Shown here piece after piece: positions 43,753 through 54,350 of a stretch of 64,000 nucleotides of DNA. This stretch comes from Streptomyces durocortorensis (GTDB taxonomy: Bacteria > Actinomycetota > Actinomycetes > Streptomycetales > Streptomycetaceae), in the NCBI RefSeq assembly GCF_031760065.1, contig NZ_CP134500.1:930001-994000 (forward strand), written 5' to 3'. Every line of letters starts with the position of its first letter. Within the stretch, counting starts at the first letter, position 1. The notes beneath the pieces are model-generated. The model had not been told where the DNA came from. It saw only the letters and a list, made by a program, of their open reading frames with translations, and searched no databases. Made by a program: the position numbers and the translations under genes.

Positions 43753-44424
43753 TCAGGAGGCGGTGCGGCCGCGGCGGGCCAGCAGCCGGACGGTGAGGTC
43801 GCCGATCAGCTGGATCACGGTGACGATGACGATCAGCAACGCGACGGTGATCAGCATGAACTGGTTGTCGAAGCGCTGGAATCCGTAGGTGACGGCCTTG
43901 GAGCCGAGCCCTTCGCCGCCGACCGCACCAGCCATCGCGGAGTAGCCGATGAGCACGATGAGGGTGGTGGTGACGCCCGAGACGAGCGAGGGCAGGGCCT
44001 GCGGCAGGAGCACCTTGCGGACGATCGTGGGGATCGAGCCGCCCATCGACTGGACCGCTTCCACGAGCCCGTGGTCGACCTCCCGGATCGCCGTCTCCAC
44101 GAGCCGGGCGAAGAACGGGATGGCGCCGACGGCCAGCGGGACGATCATCGCCGTGGGGCCGATGAAGGTGCCGACGACCCAGGTGGTGAAGGGGATCAGG
44201 GCGATCAGCAGGATGATGAACGGCAGTGAGCGGCCGATGTTCACGATCACACCGATGACCTTGTTCACCACGGTGTTCTGCAGCAGTCCGCCCTTGTCGG
44301 TGAGGACCAGCAGGACGCCGAGCGGCAGTCCGCCGACGACGGTGACCAGCGCCGACCACAGCACCATGTAGAGGGTGTCGACGGTGCCCTGGGTGAGCAG
44401 CGGCTGCATTTCGGACCAGGTCAC
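43753..44424 (-). CDS. metI: Methionine ABC transporter permease MetI
   Basis: 223-residue permease with five or six membrane helices. The EAA-type loop is GLVEAVQSMGGSIPTIVRKVLLPQALPSLVSG, which contacts MetN. The GTG start overlaps the metN TGA (GTGA), giving coupling. Followed by metQ after about 90 bases. Confidence 0.95.
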   Translation of the reverse strand: MTWSEMQPLLTQGTVDTLYMVLWSALVTVVGGLPLGVLLVLTDKGGLLQNTVVNKVIGVIVNIGRSLPFIILLIALIPFTTWVVGTFIGPTAMIVPLAVGAIPFFARLVETAIREVDHGLVEAVQSMGGSIPTIVRKVLLPQALPSLVSGVTTTLIVLIGYSAMAGAVGGEGLGSKAVTYGFQRFDNQFMLITVALLIVIVTVIQLIGDLTVRLLARRGRTAS

Positions 44425-45524
44425 TTGACGACCTCCTTGGTGAGCGGGGCGGTCGGCTGTTCCGGCACGACGTTGGCGGTGGCGGCGGGGTTCTTCGGTT
44501 CGGTCCCGGTCTCGACGACCTCGGCCTGGAGGCCCTGCTCGCGCAGGAAGCCGATCGGCACGACGTTCTCCTCGAAGCGGCCGGGCAGCTCGATGCGCAT
44601 CCGCCCGATCTGCTTGCCGCCCACGGTGTCCATCGCCGCACCGAGGATCGAGATGTCGATGTTGTACGTACGGGAGAGCTGGGAGATGACCGGCTGCGAG
44701 GCCGAGTCCCCGTGGAAGGTGACGTCGACGACCGTACGGTCGGGGCCGGAGGCGGTGCCGCCGACCGGGAACAGCTCGTGGGCCAGTTCGGAGCCGGGGG
44801 TGGCGAGGAGTTCGCCGACGGTCCCGGACTCGACGATCCGGCCGCGTTGCATGAGCGCCGCGGAGTCGCAGATGGTCTTGACGACGTCCATCTCGTGGGT
44901 GATGAGCAGGACCGTCAGGCCGAGCTGCCGGTTGAGGTCGCGCAGCAGCTGGAGGATGGAGCGGGTGGTCTCGGGGTCGAGCGCGGAGGTCGCCTCGTCC
45001 GAGAGCAGCACCTTGGGGTCGCCCGCCAGGGCGCGGGCTATGCCCACGCGCTGCTTCTGGCCGCCGGAGAGCTGGCCGGGGTAGGCCTTGGCCTTGTCGG
45101 CGAGGCCGACCAGGTCGAGGAGGTCCTTGGCCTTGCGGGTGCGCTCCTGGCCGGAGACCCCGAGGATCTCCAGCGGCAGTTCCACGTTGTCCAGCACCGT
45201 GCGGGAGTCCAGCAGGTTGAAGTGCTGGAAGACCATGCCGATACGGGTGCGGGCCCGGCGCAGCTCGGCGCCGGCACGTCGGCCGCGGCCGGCCAGGGCG
45301 GTGAGGTCCTGGCCCGCCACCGTCACGGTGCCGGAGGTGGGGCGTTCCAGGAGGTTGACGCAGCGGATCAGGGAGGACTTTCCGGCGCCGCTCTGTCCGA
45401 TGACGCCGTACACCTCGCCTTCGCGGACGTGCAGGTCGACGCCGTCGAGTGCGGTGACCTCACGGTCGCGCGACTGGTAGACCTTCGTGAGGCCCGTAGT
45501 GGTGATCACAGGGGTTTCCGTCAC
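44421..45524 (-). CDS. metN: Methionine ABC transporter ATP-binding protein MetN
   Basis: 367 residues. Walker A GQSGAGKSS (about 41-49), Q-loop in FQHFNLLDSRTVLDNVELPL, signature LSGGQKQRVGIARAL, Walker B VLLSDEATSALD, and switch H in LLITHEMDVV. A C-terminal NIL regulatory domain (about 270-345) binds methionine and shuts uptake down. GTG start at 45524. The gene begins about 200 bases after a small leader ORF that could control it. Confidence 0.96.
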   Translation of the reverse strand: MTETPVITTTGLTKVYQSRDREVTALDGVDLHVREGEVYGVIGQSGAGKSSLIRCVNLLERPTSGTVTVAGQDLTALAGRGRRAGAELRRARTRIGMVFQHFNLLDSRTVLDNVELPLEILGVSGQERTRKAKDLLDLVGLADKAKAYPGQLSGGQKQRVGIARALAGDPKVLLSDEATSALDPETTRSILQLLRDLNRQLGLTVLLITHEMDVVKTICDSAALMQRGRIVESGTVGELLATPGSELAHELFPVGGTASGPDRTVVDVTFHGDSASQPVISQLSRTYNIDISILGAAMDTVGGKQIGRMRIELPGRFEENVVPIGFLREQGLQAEVVETGTEPKNPAATANVVPEQPTAPLTKEVVK

Positions 45525-45727
45525 TGTCGAGTGCGCGGCGCGGTGTCCGCCGGGCACGGGGCAATCGTCTGAAGAGACTGTTCTGGCTGGTCGGCCGGTT
45601 ACGTCTCGGCACGGCTGAAGACGGCGGTCGGCCGGGAGGCAGCACATGCGCGGGCAGGCTCGTTCCACAGGGGGCAAACGGCGCAGGCTCGGTCTCGCTT
45701 CGGGGCGCGAGGCTCAGGCGGGGGCCC

Positions 45728-45814
45728 TCAGAAGGCGCGCATTCGACACATACAACGAGCACCGGGCGTGCTGATCGCCTCGGTCGCAAGGGTGCGGCTG
45801 CTCGTCGTGGTCAT
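45728..45814 (-). CDS. Candidate leader peptide upstream of metNIQ
   Basis: 28 codons: MTTTSSRTLATEAISTPGAR then CMCRMRAF. The last eight sense codons contain two Cys and two Met residues, an unusual concentration just before the stop. Such peptides elsewhere (for example poly-cysteine leaders in mycobacteria) sense amino-acid or tRNA supply. A ribosome site is weak; a leaderless start is possible (TTTACT seven bases before the ATG). The region between its stop and metN contains several short stem-loops, e.g. around 45690-45710. Confidence 0.5.
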   Translation of the reverse strand: MTTTSSRTLATEAISTPGARCMCRMRAF

Positions 45815-45854
45815 GGGCCAAGTAAAACAGACGTGCGGTCCCCGTGAACCACGT

Positions 45855-45871
45855 TGTCCGGATAGCGGACA
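45855..45871. promoter_or_regulatory. Short dyad upstream of the leader peptide
   Basis: Inverted repeat tgtccg-gatag-cggaca, 6-bp half-sites separated by five bases, about 40 bases upstream of the leader ORF. Possible operator for a regulator of metNIQ; nothing in the sequence shows which. Confidence 0.35.
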
Positions 45872-46118
45872 GCGGTGGACTGCCGGAGGTTCCGGTTCCG
45901 GCCCTGTCGCCCGTTCCTCGGAACAAGGCTGTGACCTGCGACGATACGAGGCATCCAAGGGTTCGTCCGGCGCGGTGCGGGTGCCCGGGATACGGAACTC
46001 CTGCCACCGGTTGTGGCCAAGGCCACGATCTCCGCCGCCGGAGCCCCCCGAACCGCCCGTACGCCTCAGGCCCGGGGCCGAACGCGGGCGGGCATTCCGT
46101 CCGTAATACCCTCACTGC

Positions 46119-46478
46119 ATGCTTGACGCCCTGACGGTCGCGGTCGCCGTGACCGCGCTCGCCCTCGCCGCCTGGTGCGGACATGCCGCCTACCGGGACC
46201 AGCCGACGAAAGACTGGCATTTCATCGGGATGGCGATCGTCTCCGTCCTGGCGCTGGCCCAGTTGGTGGTGGGCGTCGTGCAGCTGGCGCGCGGGGAGCG
46301 GCCGGAGCAGGGGACGACGGTGTTCATCGCCTATCTGATCGGTTCCTTCGCGGCCGTGCCGGCGGCCGGATTCCTGTCGTTGTCGGAGCGGACCCGCTGG
46401 GGCTCGGTGACGGTGGCGGCGGGTGCGCTCGTGCTCGCGGTGCTCGAAGTGCGGCTCTACGACATCTGGGGAAACTGA
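46119..46478 (+). CDS. 119-residue integral membrane protein
   Basis: Four membrane helices, visible as MLDALTVAVAVTALALAAW, IGMAIVSVLALAQLVVGVVQL, FIAYLIGSFAAVPAAGFLSL and VTVAAGALVLAVLEVRL. Charged residues are only in loops. No known domain. It is followed after one base by a second small membrane protein gene and shares a probable promoter upstream. Confidence 0.75.
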   Translation: MLDALTVAVAVTALALAAWCGHAAYRDQPTKDWHFIGMAIVSVLALAQLVVGVVQLARGERPEQGTTVFIAYLIGSFAAVPAAGFLSLSERTRWGSVTVAAGALVLAVLEVRLYDIWGN

Positions 46479-46479
46479 C

Positions 46480-46932
46480 GTGAGCGACACCGACCGTCCC
46501 GAGGCGGACCCGGCGACGAAGCCGTCCTTCGAGCTGGGCACCGGTCCGGGCCGGGTCCTGGTCTGGTTCTACGGCGTGTTCACGGTCGCGGCGGCATCCC
46601 GCTCGATCGTCGAGATGATCAGGGGCTTCGACCGCGCTCCGCTCGCCTACACGCTGTCGGCCGTCGCGGCCGTGGTGTACGGCTTCATCACCTACTCCCT
46701 GGTGCGCGGCGGCGAGAAGGCCCGGCGGGCAGCGCTGGTGTGCTGCGCGGCCGAGCTCCTCGGCGTGCTGGTCGTCGGCGCGTGGACGCTGGCCGAGCCG
46801 TCCGCCTTCCCCGACTCGACGGTGTGGTCGGACTTCGGGATGGGCTACCTGTTCATCCCGGTGATCCTGCCGGTCACCGGGATGATCTGGCTGCGCCGCG
46901 CGAAGAAGGCGGGACCCGCCCCGAAGGCGTGA
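46480..46932 (+). CDS. 150-residue integral membrane protein
   Basis: GTG start at 46480. N-terminal polar 20 residues, then about four membrane helices (VLVWFYGVFTVAAASRSIVE, YTLSAVAAVVYGFITYSLV, ALVCCAAELLGVLVVGAWTL, FIPVILPVTGMIWL). No recognised family. Starts one base after the stop of the upstream gene; the two may form a pair of subunits in one membrane complex. Confidence 0.75.
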   Translation: MSDTDRPEADPATKPSFELGTGPGRVLVWFYGVFTVAAASRSIVEMIRGFDRAPLAYTLSAVAAVVYGFITYSLVRGGEKARRAALVCCAAELLGVLVVGAWTLAEPSAFPDSTVWSDFGMGYLFIPVILPVTGMIWLRRAKKAGPAPKA

Positions 46933-46993
46933 TCCGCCTCCTCCGGCGGAAGACGGTGTGCCCCGCCCTCAGGCACCGGCGACATAGTGCCGG

Positions 46994-47497
46994 TCAGGCG
47001 CTGGCCACGTACTGACGGTCCGCGGCGTCCTTCTCCAGCAGGATGAGCTGGACGCCGTCCGCCCCGGTGACGGCTCCCACCCGGGCGTACCCGGCCCGTC
47101 GGCAGAGCCGCAGATTGGTCTCGCTGCGGTGCCCGCTGTGCAGCCGGAAGCGGATCGCCGCCCGCTCGGCCGACAGTGCCGATTCGGCGGCGAGCAGCAG
47201 CCGGGAGCCGAGTCCGTGCCCCTGGAGGCGGGGGTGCACACAGAGCTTGCCGATCAGGCCCGTACCCTCGGCGTCGGTGAAACCGCGTACCGAACCGACG
47301 ACTTCGTCGCCGAGCCGGGCCACGAACACGAGGTCGTCGGCGACTTCGGCGCGCAGCGCGTCGAGGGTCTGGACGAGCGGGTCGATCCGGTAGTTGTCGT
47401 ACAGCTCCGCCTCTCGCTGGAAGCAGAGGTACTGAAGTCTGAAGATCTGCTCGACGTCCTGTGCCGTCGCCGCCGAGATGGTCACGCTCATGCCCAT
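46994..47497 (-). CDS. GNAT acetyltransferase
   Basis: 167 residues. MGMSVTISAATAQDVEQIFRL, then FVARLGDEVVGSVRGF, GKLCVHPRLQGHGLGSRLLLAAE (acetyl-CoA loop) and ERAAIRFRLHSGHRSETNLRLCRRAGY. Typical single-domain GNAT. The start follows GGGAGG at 12 bases. It lies 36 bases after the sigma factor gene on the same strand, suggesting an operon. Confidence 0.85.
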   Translation of the reverse strand: MGMSVTISAATAQDVEQIFRLQYLCFQREAELYDNYRIDPLVQTLDALRAEVADDLVFVARLGDEVVGSVRGFTDAEGTGLIGKLCVHPRLQGHGLGSRLLLAAESALSAERAAIRFRLHSGHRSETNLRLCRRAGYARVGAVTGADGVQLILLEKDAADRQYVASA

Positions 47498-47533
47498 GTG
47501 TGCACGCCTCCCGCTCACCTGTCCGCCGGTTGC

Positions 47534-48085
47534 CTACCGCTCCTTTCCCCGCACGGAAGGAGCGACAACCTCCGCAGCCAGCATTCTGCGCAGACATCCA
47601 AGGCAACGGGAACGGATCGGTCCCAAACTCCCCTGTGACATACCCAACTCCCCTGCGATTTCCCGGTAGGTCGGGTCGCTGGGGGCGAGCAACGCCTCCA
47701 GGAGCCGGGGGCAGTGTCCGGGCAGCCGGGCCACCGCGGCGCGCAGCGCCCGGCGTTCAGCGGCCCCGAGCGCGGCACGTTCCGGGCAGGCGGCCGGTCC
47801 GGCGGCGGGCTCCGTTCCGGCGTAGGGGCGTTCCCGCCGGGCGGTGCGGCGCCCCCGGCGGGCCTCCGCGCGTACCGTGTCGCGCACCCAGCGGGCCGGG
47901 TCGGCGGGTGGTCCGGCCGCGTCGGGGCGCTCCAGCAGCCGCAGCCAGACGCCCTGTTCGAGGTCGGCGGGGTCGAGCCCGGCGGCGGGAGCCTCGGCCC
48001 GCGCCTCCGCGCGCACCAGGGGCTCTAAGGCGCGGACGACGAGGACGGTGGCCGCGGAGTCGGGTTCATGATCGAGAAGCGTCAT
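47534..48085 (-). CDS. Sigma-70-like RNA polymerase sigma factor
   Basis: 183 residues. Region 2 is recognisable as GLDPADLEQGVWLRLLER and DPARWVRDTVRAEARRG. Region 4 has helix-turn-helix REIAGELGMSQGSLGPIRSRCLG followed by LRRML. ECF-like size. No anti-sigma factor gene is adjacent. It is followed by a GNAT gene in the same direction and lies just after glpQ on the same strand. Target promoters unknown. Confidence 0.85.
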   Translation of the reverse strand: MTLLDHEPDSAATVLVVRALEPLVRAEARAEAPAAGLDPADLEQGVWLRLLERPDAAGPPADPARWVRDTVRAEARRGRRTARRERPYAGTEPAAGPAACPERAALGAAERRALRAAVARLPGHCPRLLEALLAPSDPTYREIAGELGMSQGSLGPIRSRCLGCLRRMLAAEVVAPSVRGKER

Positions 48086-48234
48086 GTCCCGGCGGACGTA
48101 CCGGTGACGGCCACCGGTTGCCCCTCGGGCGTCTCACCACCCGACCGGGGCACGGCGGGGCGGACCGCTGACGGCGGGTGGCCCGTCATCCCGGCCGGGC
48201 CCCCGTCGCCCCCGCACATCGCCCCCGTACGCCG

Positions 48235-49398
48235 TCAGCGCCCCTTGAAGTCGGCCGCCGCGAGCAGTGCGGTGTCCGGTTGGTCGGCGAAGATGCCGTC
48301 GATGCCGGTGGCGAAGTACGCGGCGCAGGCCCCGAAGACGTCGCCGTAGGCGTTGGGGTCGGTGCCGCGCCGGAAGTCGGCGGGCAGGAAGCCGTTCTCG
48401 TTGCGCAGCGTGTACGGGTGCAGCAGCAGTCCCCTGGCGTGCGCGTCCCGTACCAGCGTGGTCGGGGTGGTGAGCCGTCCCGAGGCGTCCTTGGGGATGA
48501 CCAGATCGAGGGTGGGGCCGATGCCCTGGGCGTACGAGGCGATCCACTTCAGCCCGGCGGGCTTCACCAGGTCGGCCACCGTGCGCGGGTCGCCGGACTC
48601 GACGAAGTCCCAGGGGCGCGCCTTCGGGCCGGACAGCAGGACGATCCGCGGGGTGCCGACCAGACGGGCGAGGCGCTGGACCGAGCTGGGCTCGAAGGAC
48701 TGGAGGATGAGCGGGGAGTTCTTGCGGTGGCGGCCGTGGCGGCGCAGCAGCCGGGCGAGCGGCTCCTCCAGGCCGAGGCCGAGCTTCCGGAAGTAGGTGG
48801 GGTGCTTGGTCTCCACGTACAGCCAGACGGGCCTGCCGCGCTTGCGCCCCTCCTTGTCCGCCCAGCGCAGGACCTCGTCGAAGGTGGGAACCGTCCAGCG
48901 GCCGTCGTAGAGGGTGTTGTCCGGGCGGTTGCCGGGGATGCGCTCCTTGGCGCGCAGGGTCTTGAGCTCGGCGAGGGTGAAGTCCTCGGTGAACCAGCCG
49001 GTGTAGGAGACACCGTCGATCGTCTTGGTGGTCCTGCGGTCCGCGAACCCGGGGTGGTCGGCGACGTCCGTGGTGGCGGTGATGTCGTTCTCGTGCCGGC
49101 AGACGAGGTGGCCGTCCTTGGTGGGGACGAGGTCCTGCTCGACGATGTGCGCGCCCATGTCGAGGGCCAGCTGGTAGGAGCCGAGGGTGTGCTCGGGGCG
49201 GTAGCCGCTGGCCCCGCGGTGGCCGATGACCGTCGGGACGGGCAGCTCGCGCAGTGATCCATGGCCGCCGCCGCGCCCGTGGCCGCCGCCGTGCCCGGTG
49301 GCGTGGGCCGCGCCGGGCAGCCCCAGGGCCGCCGTGCCGAGGACGGCGGCGCCCAGCAGGGTCCGTCGGCCGGGGGTCGTGCGCGCACGCTCCGTCAT
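48235..49398 (-). CDS. glpQ: Secreted glycerophosphodiester phosphodiesterase GlpQ (Tat substrate)
   Basis: 387 residues. Twin-arginine signal (TTPGRRTLLGAAVLGTAALG) with an AHA cleavage site; a Gly/His-rich stretch follows (TGHGGGHGRGGGHGS). The GDPD core has VIGHRGASGYRPEHTLGSYQLA (HRG-x2-PENT-type) and DLVPTKDGHLVCRHEN with the metal ligands, ending in a TIM barrel. It releases glycerol 3-phosphate from phospholipid head groups. The ATG at 49398 follows GAGGAGC. Divergent from the acyltransferase gene. Confidence 0.94.
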   Translation of the reverse strand: MTERARTTPGRRTLLGAAVLGTAALGLPGAAHATGHGGGHGRGGGHGSLRELPVPTVIGHRGASGYRPEHTLGSYQLALDMGAHIVEQDLVPTKDGHLVCRHENDITATTDVADHPGFADRRTTKTIDGVSYTGWFTEDFTLAELKTLRAKERIPGNRPDNTLYDGRWTVPTFDEVLRWADKEGRKRGRPVWLYVETKHPTYFRKLGLGLEEPLARLLRRHGRHRKNSPLILQSFEPSSVQRLARLVGTPRIVLLSGPKARPWDFVESGDPRTVADLVKPAGLKWIASYAQGIGPTLDLVIPKDASGRLTTPTTLVRDAHARGLLLHPYTLRNENGFLPADFRRGTDPNAYGDVFGACAAYFATGIDGIFADQPDTALLAAADFKGR

Positions 49399-49666
49399 GA
49401 ATGCTCCTCGCTCGGTGATGTCCGGGACCGGTCGAACGAGGCCCGATCGTAGGCTGGAAGGCGTACGGGAGGGCGGATCGACGGCCAACATGGCGGAAAC
49501 ACGCGTCAACACCGCGTATCCGCTACGTGAACCCGATGTGCGATCAGCTCATACCCGCGAGTATCGTCCTCACCTGCACCACCATCGCCCGTCGGCTCCG
49601 GCCACCGCCCGTTCCACCCCATCCAGTCCACCGCGGCCGGCCCGGCCACCACACCGGAGGAACCCG

Positions 49667-50338
49667 TTGTCCCGTCTCACGGTCTTCAAGGCAGTGCTCG
49701 GACCGATTCTGCGCCTGATGTTCCGCCCACAGGTGGAGGGCGTCGAGAACATCCCCGGGACCGGGCCGGTGATCCTCGCGGGCAACCACCTCACCTTCAT
49801 CGACTCGATGGTCATGCCGGTCTGCGTCGACCGTCCGGTGTTCTACATCGGCAAGGACGAGTACGTCACGGGCAAGGGCCTCAAGGGCCGGCTGATGGCC
49901 TGGTTCTTCACCGGCGCCGGCATGATCCCGGTGGACCGGGACGGCGGCCGGGGCGGTGTCGCGGCGCTGATGACCGGGCGCCGGGTACTGGAGGAGGGCC
50001 AGGCCTTCGCGATCTACCCGGAGGGCACCCGCTCCCCCGACGGCCGTCTCTACCGGGGCCGTACGGGCATCGCGCGGCTGACCCTGATGACGGGCGCCCC
50101 TGTGGTCCCGTTCGCGATGATCGGGACCGACAAGCTCCAGCCGGGCGGCGCCGGGCTGCCCCGGCCGGGCAAGGTGACGGTGCGTTTCGGCGAGCCGATG
50201 GAGTTCTCGCGCTACGAGGGCATGGACCGCGACCGCTATGTGCTGCGGGCGGTGACCGACTCGGTGATGTCCGAGGTGATGCGGTTGTCCGGCCAGGAGT
50301 ACGTGGACATGTACGCGACGAAGGCCAAGGCCGCCTGA
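49667..50338 (+). CDS. 1-acyl-sn-glycerol-3-phosphate acyltransferase (PlsC-like)
   Basis: 223 residues from a TTG at 49667 with CCGGAGG seven bases ahead. PlsC motifs: HX4D in NHLTFIDSMV, FTGAGMIPVDRDGG, and EGTRSPDGRLYRGRTG. It transfers a fatty acyl chain to lysophosphatidate in phospholipid synthesis. Followed by a strong hairpin. Confidence 0.92.
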   Translation: MSRLTVFKAVLGPILRLMFRPQVEGVENIPGTGPVILAGNHLTFIDSMVMPVCVDRPVFYIGKDEYVTGKGLKGRLMAWFFTGAGMIPVDRDGGRGGVAALMTGRRVLEEGQAFAIYPEGTRSPDGRLYRGRTGIARLTLMTGAPVVPFAMIGTDKLQPGGAGLPRPGKVTVRFGEPMEFSRYEGMDRDRYVLRAVTDSVMSEVMRLSGQEYVDMYATKAKAA

Positions 50339-50360
50339 GCGCGTAGAGCCTGGTACGCGG

Positions 50361-50394
50361 AAGGGTCCGCACCCGGAACGGGGTGCGGACCCTT
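50361..50394. terminator. Terminator between the acyltransferase and MFS genes
   Basis: Perfect 14-bp stem aagggtccgcaccc (50361-50374) with 50381-50394, loop six bases. Convergent genes on both sides. Confidence 0.9.
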
Positions 50395-50412
50395 CTCTGT
50401 GAACGGCTACGG

Positions 50413-51957
50413 CTAAGGGTGCTCGATGCCGTCTTCCAGCTTCTGCCCCCGCAGCAGGAACCAGGAGGCGACGGCCGCCGCGAGCAGCACTGCCGCACCG
50501 ACGCCCGCGGCGGACCGCAGCCCGTCGACGAACGCCTCCTGCGCCGCGGAGACCAGCGGGCCGGCCTGGGCGGCGGGCAGCGCCGTGGCGGCCTCGACGG
50601 CTCCCCCCAGCGATTCGTGGGCGGCCGACTCGGCGTCGGCGGGGGTGCCGACCGGGGTCGGGAAGCCCCGGTAGACGCCGGTGACGATGGAGCCGAGCAG
50701 AGCGATGCCGAGGGCCGCGCCGAGTTCGTACGCCGTTTCGGAGACCGCGGAGGCGGAGCCCGCCTGCTCCTTGGGGACGCTGGAGAGGATGACGTCGGCG
50801 GTGACGGTGAAGGAGAATCCGGCGCCGACACCGACGACCAGCAGCATGGAGCCCAGCAGCGGATAGCCGGTGTGCTGGTCGAGCAGGGTCACCGTGCCGA
50901 GCGCGAGACCGACCGCGCCGAGTCCGCCCGCCACGACCGAGCGCACCGAGAACCGGCGGGCGGCGAATCCGGCCAGCAGACCGGCGGTCACCGCGCCGAT
51001 GGCCGCGGGCAGTTCGGCGAGCCCCGCCTCCAGCGGCCCCCGGCCCTGCACCAGTTGCAGGAACTGGGAGAGGAAGAAGACCAGACCGGACAGGCCGAGG
51101 ATGGTCAGCAGGTCCGCGAGGACCGCGCCGGAGAAGCCCCGGTGGTGGAAGAGCCGCATGTCCAGGAGGGGCGCGGGCAGCCTCAGCTGCCTGCGCACGA
51201 ACCAGGTGAGCGCGACGGCTCCGAGGACGGCTGCCGCACCGGACTCCCAGCTCAGCCCGTGCGAGGCCGTCTCCTTGATGGCGTACACGACGCCGATCAT
51301 GCCGACCAGGGAGAGGCCGACGCTGAGCATGTCCCACGGGCCGGGGGCCGGGTTCTTGGACTCCGGGATCAGCTTGACGCCGACGACCACGAGCACGGCC
51401 ATCACGGGCAGGTTGATCAGGAAGACCGAGCCCCACCAGAAGTGCTCCAGCAGGAATCCGCCGACGACCGGGCCCACGGCCGCGCCCGCCGAGGCCATCG
51501 CGCCCCAGATACCGATGGCGAGGCTCCGCTCGCGCGGGTCGTGGAACAGGTTGCGGATCAGGGCGAGGGTGGACGGCATCAGGGTGGCGCCCGCGACCCC
51601 GAGCAGGGCCCGGGCCACGATCATCATCTCGGGCGTGGTCGCGTACGCGTTGAGCACGGACACCGCGCCGAACGCCACGGCACCGACCAGCAGCAGCTTC
51701 TTGCGGCCGATGCGGTCGCCGAGGCTGCCCATCGAGACGAGCAGTCCGGCGATGACGAAGGAGTAGACGTCACCGATCCAGAGCAGCTGGGTGCCGGTGG
51801 GTGCGAGGTCCTCGCTGAGGAACGGGGTGGCTAGCCCCAGTACGGTGGCGTCGACGGCCACCAGCAGCACGGCGAGGACGAGCACGGCGAGCGCGATCCA
51901 CCGCCCCGGGCGGCGTACCTCGTCCGCGGTCTTCGGGTGCTGGTCGATGCTGGTCAT
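50413..51957 (-). CDS. MFS efflux transporter of the DHA2 (EmrB/QacA) type
   Basis: 514 residues, 14 membrane segments. Motif A is GSLGDRIGRKKLLLVG after helix 2; motif C-like AGATLMPSTLALIRNLF after helix 4. Drug/proton antiporters of this type export hydrophobic cations and antibiotics. The ATG overlaps the TGA of the TetR gene (ATGA), so the pump is under that repressor. Substrate not deducible. Confidence 0.92.
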   Translation of the reverse strand: MTSIDQHPKTADEVRRPGRWIALAVLVLAVLLVAVDATVLGLATPFLSEDLAPTGTQLLWIGDVYSFVIAGLLVSMGSLGDRIGRKKLLLVGAVAFGAVSVLNAYATTPEMMIVARALLGVAGATLMPSTLALIRNLFHDPRERSLAIGIWGAMASAGAAVGPVVGGFLLEHFWWGSVFLINLPVMAVLVVVGVKLIPESKNPAPGPWDMLSVGLSLVGMIGVVYAIKETASHGLSWESGAAAVLGAVALTWFVRRQLRLPAPLLDMRLFHHRGFSGAVLADLLTILGLSGLVFFLSQFLQLVQGRGPLEAGLAELPAAIGAVTAGLLAGFAARRFSVRSVVAGGLGAVGLALGTVTLLDQHTGYPLLGSMLLVVGVGAGFSFTVTADVILSSVPKEQAGSASAVSETAYELGAALGIALLGSIVTGVYRGFPTPVGTPADAESAAHESLGGAVEAATALPAAQAGPLVSAAQEAFVDGLRSAAGVGAAVLLAAAVASWFLLRGQKLEDGIEHP

Positions 51958-52505
51958 TGCTCCACGCTCCGGCGGGCTCCGCCGAGCAGCAGCTCGACGA
52001 CCATGTACTGGAAGTCCTGTGCGGCGACCCGTCCCACCTGGACGGCCCAGGCGCCGGTGCCGACGAGCCCGTAGAGGGCCTCGGTCAGCCAGGCGGGGGT
52101 GAGGTCGATACGGAATTCGCCGCGCTCCTGGCCACGGCGGAAGAAGGCGGAGACACGGGCGTCGGCCCGGTTCCAGCCCTCGTTGACCTCGTCGCCCTCG
52201 AAGAGCTGGTTCTCGTTGACGAGGAAGGAGAGGAGTCCGGCGCTGGGCTCGACGGCGGCGATGAGGCGGCGCAGCGCCTCATCGGAGGCGCCTTCGTCGA
52301 GCCGGGCGGCGTCGAGGGCTGCCTCGAACTCCTGGATGCCGAGATCCTCCAGCGCCTTCACCAGGGCGTCGCGCCCGGCGAAGTGGCGGTGGAGGGTGGC
52401 CCGGCCGATACCGGCTGCCCTGGCGACCTCGTCCATGGTGGCGGTCGATTTGTGGGACAGCAGGGCGGCGGCGCTGCGCAGCACCTGCTCACGGTCGAGA
52501 GTCAT
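51954..52505 (-). CDS. TetR family transcriptional repressor
   Basis: 183 residues. Helix-turn-helix ATMDEVARAAGIGRATLHRHFAGRDAL (about 25-50) in the N-terminus, a C-terminal ligand domain after about 60. The start is ATG 52505, preceded by TATGGT six bases upstream (leaderless). Its gene sits beside a perfect palindrome at 52524-52543 and is coupled to the pump gene; it probably represses both. Confidence 0.92.
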   Translation of the reverse strand: MTLDREQVLRSAAALLSHKSTATMDEVARAAGIGRATLHRHFAGRDALVKALEDLGIQEFEAALDAARLDEGASDEALRRLIAAVEPSAGLLSFLVNENQLFEGDEVNEGWNRADARVSAFFRRGQERGEFRIDLTPAWLTEALYGLVGTGAWAVQVGRVAAQDFQYMVVELLLGGARRSVEQ

Positions 52506-52523
52506 GAGACGACCATAACCCAT

Positions 52524-52543
52524 GTGAGACATTAATGTCTCAC
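52524..52543. promoter_or_regulatory. Palindromic operator of the TetR/MFS pair
   Basis: A perfect 20-bp palindrome, gtgagacattaatgtctcac, 19 bases upstream of the repressor gene and just upstream of the TATGGT -10. Such placement is expected of an autoregulating TetR operator that blocks RNA polymerase. Confidence 0.8.
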
Positions 52544-52599
52544 TGAGAGGTCATGAAGGTCCGGGCCATGAAGGGGCCCGGGGTCACGAACGACCCTGA

Positions 52600-54270
<1,671 letters not shown>

Positions 54271-54350
54271 AGCACCGCCGTGCCCGCAGAGCCGGGACAG
54301 GCCGGGGAAGGCCGCCTTGTACGTACGAACGTGAGATCGGAACTGACGAC

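Noticed and set aside
45525..45860. SAM riboswitch upstream of metN
   Set aside because: The conserved GGCAACC-type core and helices of SAM-I/IV were not found on the minus strand.
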